Source: DASPGQ01 sp035457705 (GTDB lineage: Bacteria; Acidobacteriota; Vicinamibacteria; Marinacidobacterales; SMYC01). From it: 64,000 nucleotides of DNA. Of the stretch, positions 62,697 through 64,000 are shown piece by piece; position 1 is the first letter of the stretch, and every line of letters starts with the position of its first letter. The DNA lies in the NCBI GenBank assembly GCA_035457705.1, contig DATIBD010000044.1, positions 21,242 to 85,241 on the forward strand, in the 5' to 3' direction. Under the pieces are notes generated by a model. The model was not told where the DNA came from. It saw only the letters and a list, made by a program, of their open reading frames with translations, and did no database searches. The position numbers were made by a program, and so were the translations under genes.

Positions 62697-64000
62697 TGTC
62701 GTTCGCCCCAGGCCACAAGCTGGCGCACTACGAGGTCGTCGAGCTCATCGGGCGAGGCGGAATGGGCGAGGTCTATCGAGCACGCGACGGCAACCTCGGT
62801 CGCGACGTAGCCATCAAAGTCCTGCCCGCGGAATTCTCCGACAACCCCGAAAGCCTCGCCCGTTTCGAGCGCGAGGCGAAGATGCTCGCATCGCTCAACC
62901 ACCCAAACATCGCCTCGATCTACGGTTTCCAGGAAGCCAACAACCGGCGCTTTCTGGTGCTGGAGCTCGTGGAGGGGGAGGATCTCTCGCGGCGGCTCGA
63001 GCGCGGACCCGTCCCAGTCGACGAGACCATCCAGATCGCCCGCCAGATTGCCGAGGCTCTCGAGGAGGCGCACGAGAAGGCCATCGTTCACCGCGACCTC
63101 AAGCCCGGCAATGTGAAGCTCACGCCCGACGGCAGGGTCAAGGTACTCGACTTCGGCCTTGCCAAGGCGTGGACCGTCGATCCCGGCTCGGGTGCGGCGG
63201 CACACCTGTCGCAGTCGCCGACCATCACCCGGATGGGGACGCAGGCCGGCGTTATCCTCGGGACGGCGCGGTACATGTCCCCGGAGCAGGCCCGAGGCAA
63301 GTCCGTCGACAAGCGTACCGACGTCTGGGCGTTCGGTGTGGTTCTGTTCGAGATGCTCACGGGCCGGGAGCTGTTCACGGGAGAGACGGTCACCGACGCG
63401 CTGGCAGCCGTGCTCACAACCGAGATCGACCTTGGCGCGTTACCCGCCGCGACGCCGCCCCCCGTCCGGCGTCTTTTGCGCCGCTGCCTCGAGCGCAATC
63501 CGAAGAACCGCCTGCACGACATCGCCGACGCTCGCATCGTGATCGACGAGGTGCTCTCCGGCAGAATCGAGGAGCCCGCCCCGAGCGCCCCCACGCGACG
63601 CTCCGGCCTTCGGACTCTCGCGCTCGCCGCGGTGACGGTCGCGTCGGTCCTGGGAACGCTCTTCGTGCTGGCCACGCGTCCGGACCGGCTGCCGCCCGAG
63701 CCCGTGCGCGTTCGGCGGCTGACCTTGTCGGGTCATGACCAGCAGCCCTCGGTCTCTCCCGACGGCCGCTTCGTCGCGTTCGCCTCGACCCGGGACGGCG
63801 TCTCCCAAATCTGGCTGAAGCAGATTGAGGTGGGCGGCGAGCAGAGGCTGACCGAAGGCGCGGACTTCCGTCCCCACTTTGCCCCCGACGGCAACAGCAT
63901 CGGCTTCCTGCACGAGGCCGAGCCCGGCCGCTACGACCTTTATCGGACGGCGCTGCTCGGTGGCCAGCCGGGCAGGCTCGTCGCGAACGTCAACGACTTC
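62697..64000 (+). CDS. Ser/Thr protein kinase with propeller, 3' end outside the window
   Basis: At least 434 residues from a GTG at 62697; the sequence runs off the window without a stop. The opening SFAPGHKLAHYEVVELIGRG matches the other PknB-propeller kinase here. Kinase motifs are complete: GRGGMGEVY, K41, HRDLKPGN, DFGLAK and MSPEQARGK. A membrane helix (about 303-323, TLALAAVTVASVLGTLFVLA) leads into the first PD40 blades (SVSPDGRFVAFASTRDGVSQ). No ribosome site is evident, but no better start exists. It is likely an outside-sensing kinase, divergent from a PD40 lipoprotein that could be a signalling partner. Confidence 0.93.

Overview
The window reads as a chromosomal segment of a GC-rich Gram-negative bacterium, most likely an Acidobacteriota (Vicinamibacteria-like) genome. 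This is an inference from gene content: Oar-type TonB receptors with an N-terminal carboxypeptidase-regulatory domain, PknB-type kinases fused to extracytoplasmic beta-propellers, a large BNR/sortilin-like protein, many secreted M16/M28/amidase/amidohydrolase enzymes and several Tat-exported enzymes. No rRNA, tRNA, CRISPR array, insertion sequence or phage gene was seen, so this looks like core/accessory chromosome rather than a mobile island.

Layout. 0.1-8.4 kb: M16 peptidase, small protein, RRM RNA-binding protein (with an apparent AUC start behind a clear promoter), a CarboxypepD_reg/TonB receptor, and an adenylosuccinate-lyase-family enzyme with a small partner ORF. 8.6-14.1 kb: small exported and membrane proteins, MOSC protein, cytochrome c'-like protein, M28 peptidase, Mpo1-like membrane protein. 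14.1-17.1 kb: a tight three-gene ion-homeostasis operon (MscS-like channel, MgtE-like soluble N/CBS protein, full MgtE). 17.2-25.3 kb: DUF1579 protein, Tat-exported GH31 glycosidase and DapA-like protein, then a tightly coupled three-gene module (ferritin-like/DUF362 fusion, CrtI-like flavoprotein, Asp-nucleophile alpha/beta hydrolase). 25.6-31.5 kb: exported propeller proteins, an amidohydrolase/PQQ-propeller pair, a zincin-like protein, an NTF2-like protein. 31.5-39.3 kb: a broken TonB receptor, an acyl-CoA synthetase, a 1044-residue BNR protein, a long non-coding stretch with a 21-bp palindrome and a kinase relic.

39.4-50 kb: Ser/Thr kinase with propeller sensor; sugar-type oxidoreductase operon (Gfo/Idh/MocA, GMC, VOC); lipoprotein amidase downstream of an NTT-like transporter with HEAT repeats. 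50-57.5 kb: PhzF, an exported protein overlapping it tail-to-tail, decayed redoxin and ankyrin genes, a TPR-GGDEF diguanylate cyclase, an AraC regulator divergent from an AurF-like diiron enzyme and a membrane protein. 57.9-64 kb: a kinase-PEGA-FGE-hydrolase fusion, a VapBC-type pair whose antitoxin carries a one-base frameshift, a PD40-repeat lipoprotein, and the start of another propeller kinase running off the end.

The best candidates for something undescribed are the ferritin-like/DUF362-CrtI-hydrolase module (21.2-25.3 kb), the MscS/MgtE-sensor/MgtE operon, the four-part kinase fusion and the AraC-AurF-membrane cluster. All functional statements rest on motifs read by eye; no database search was run.
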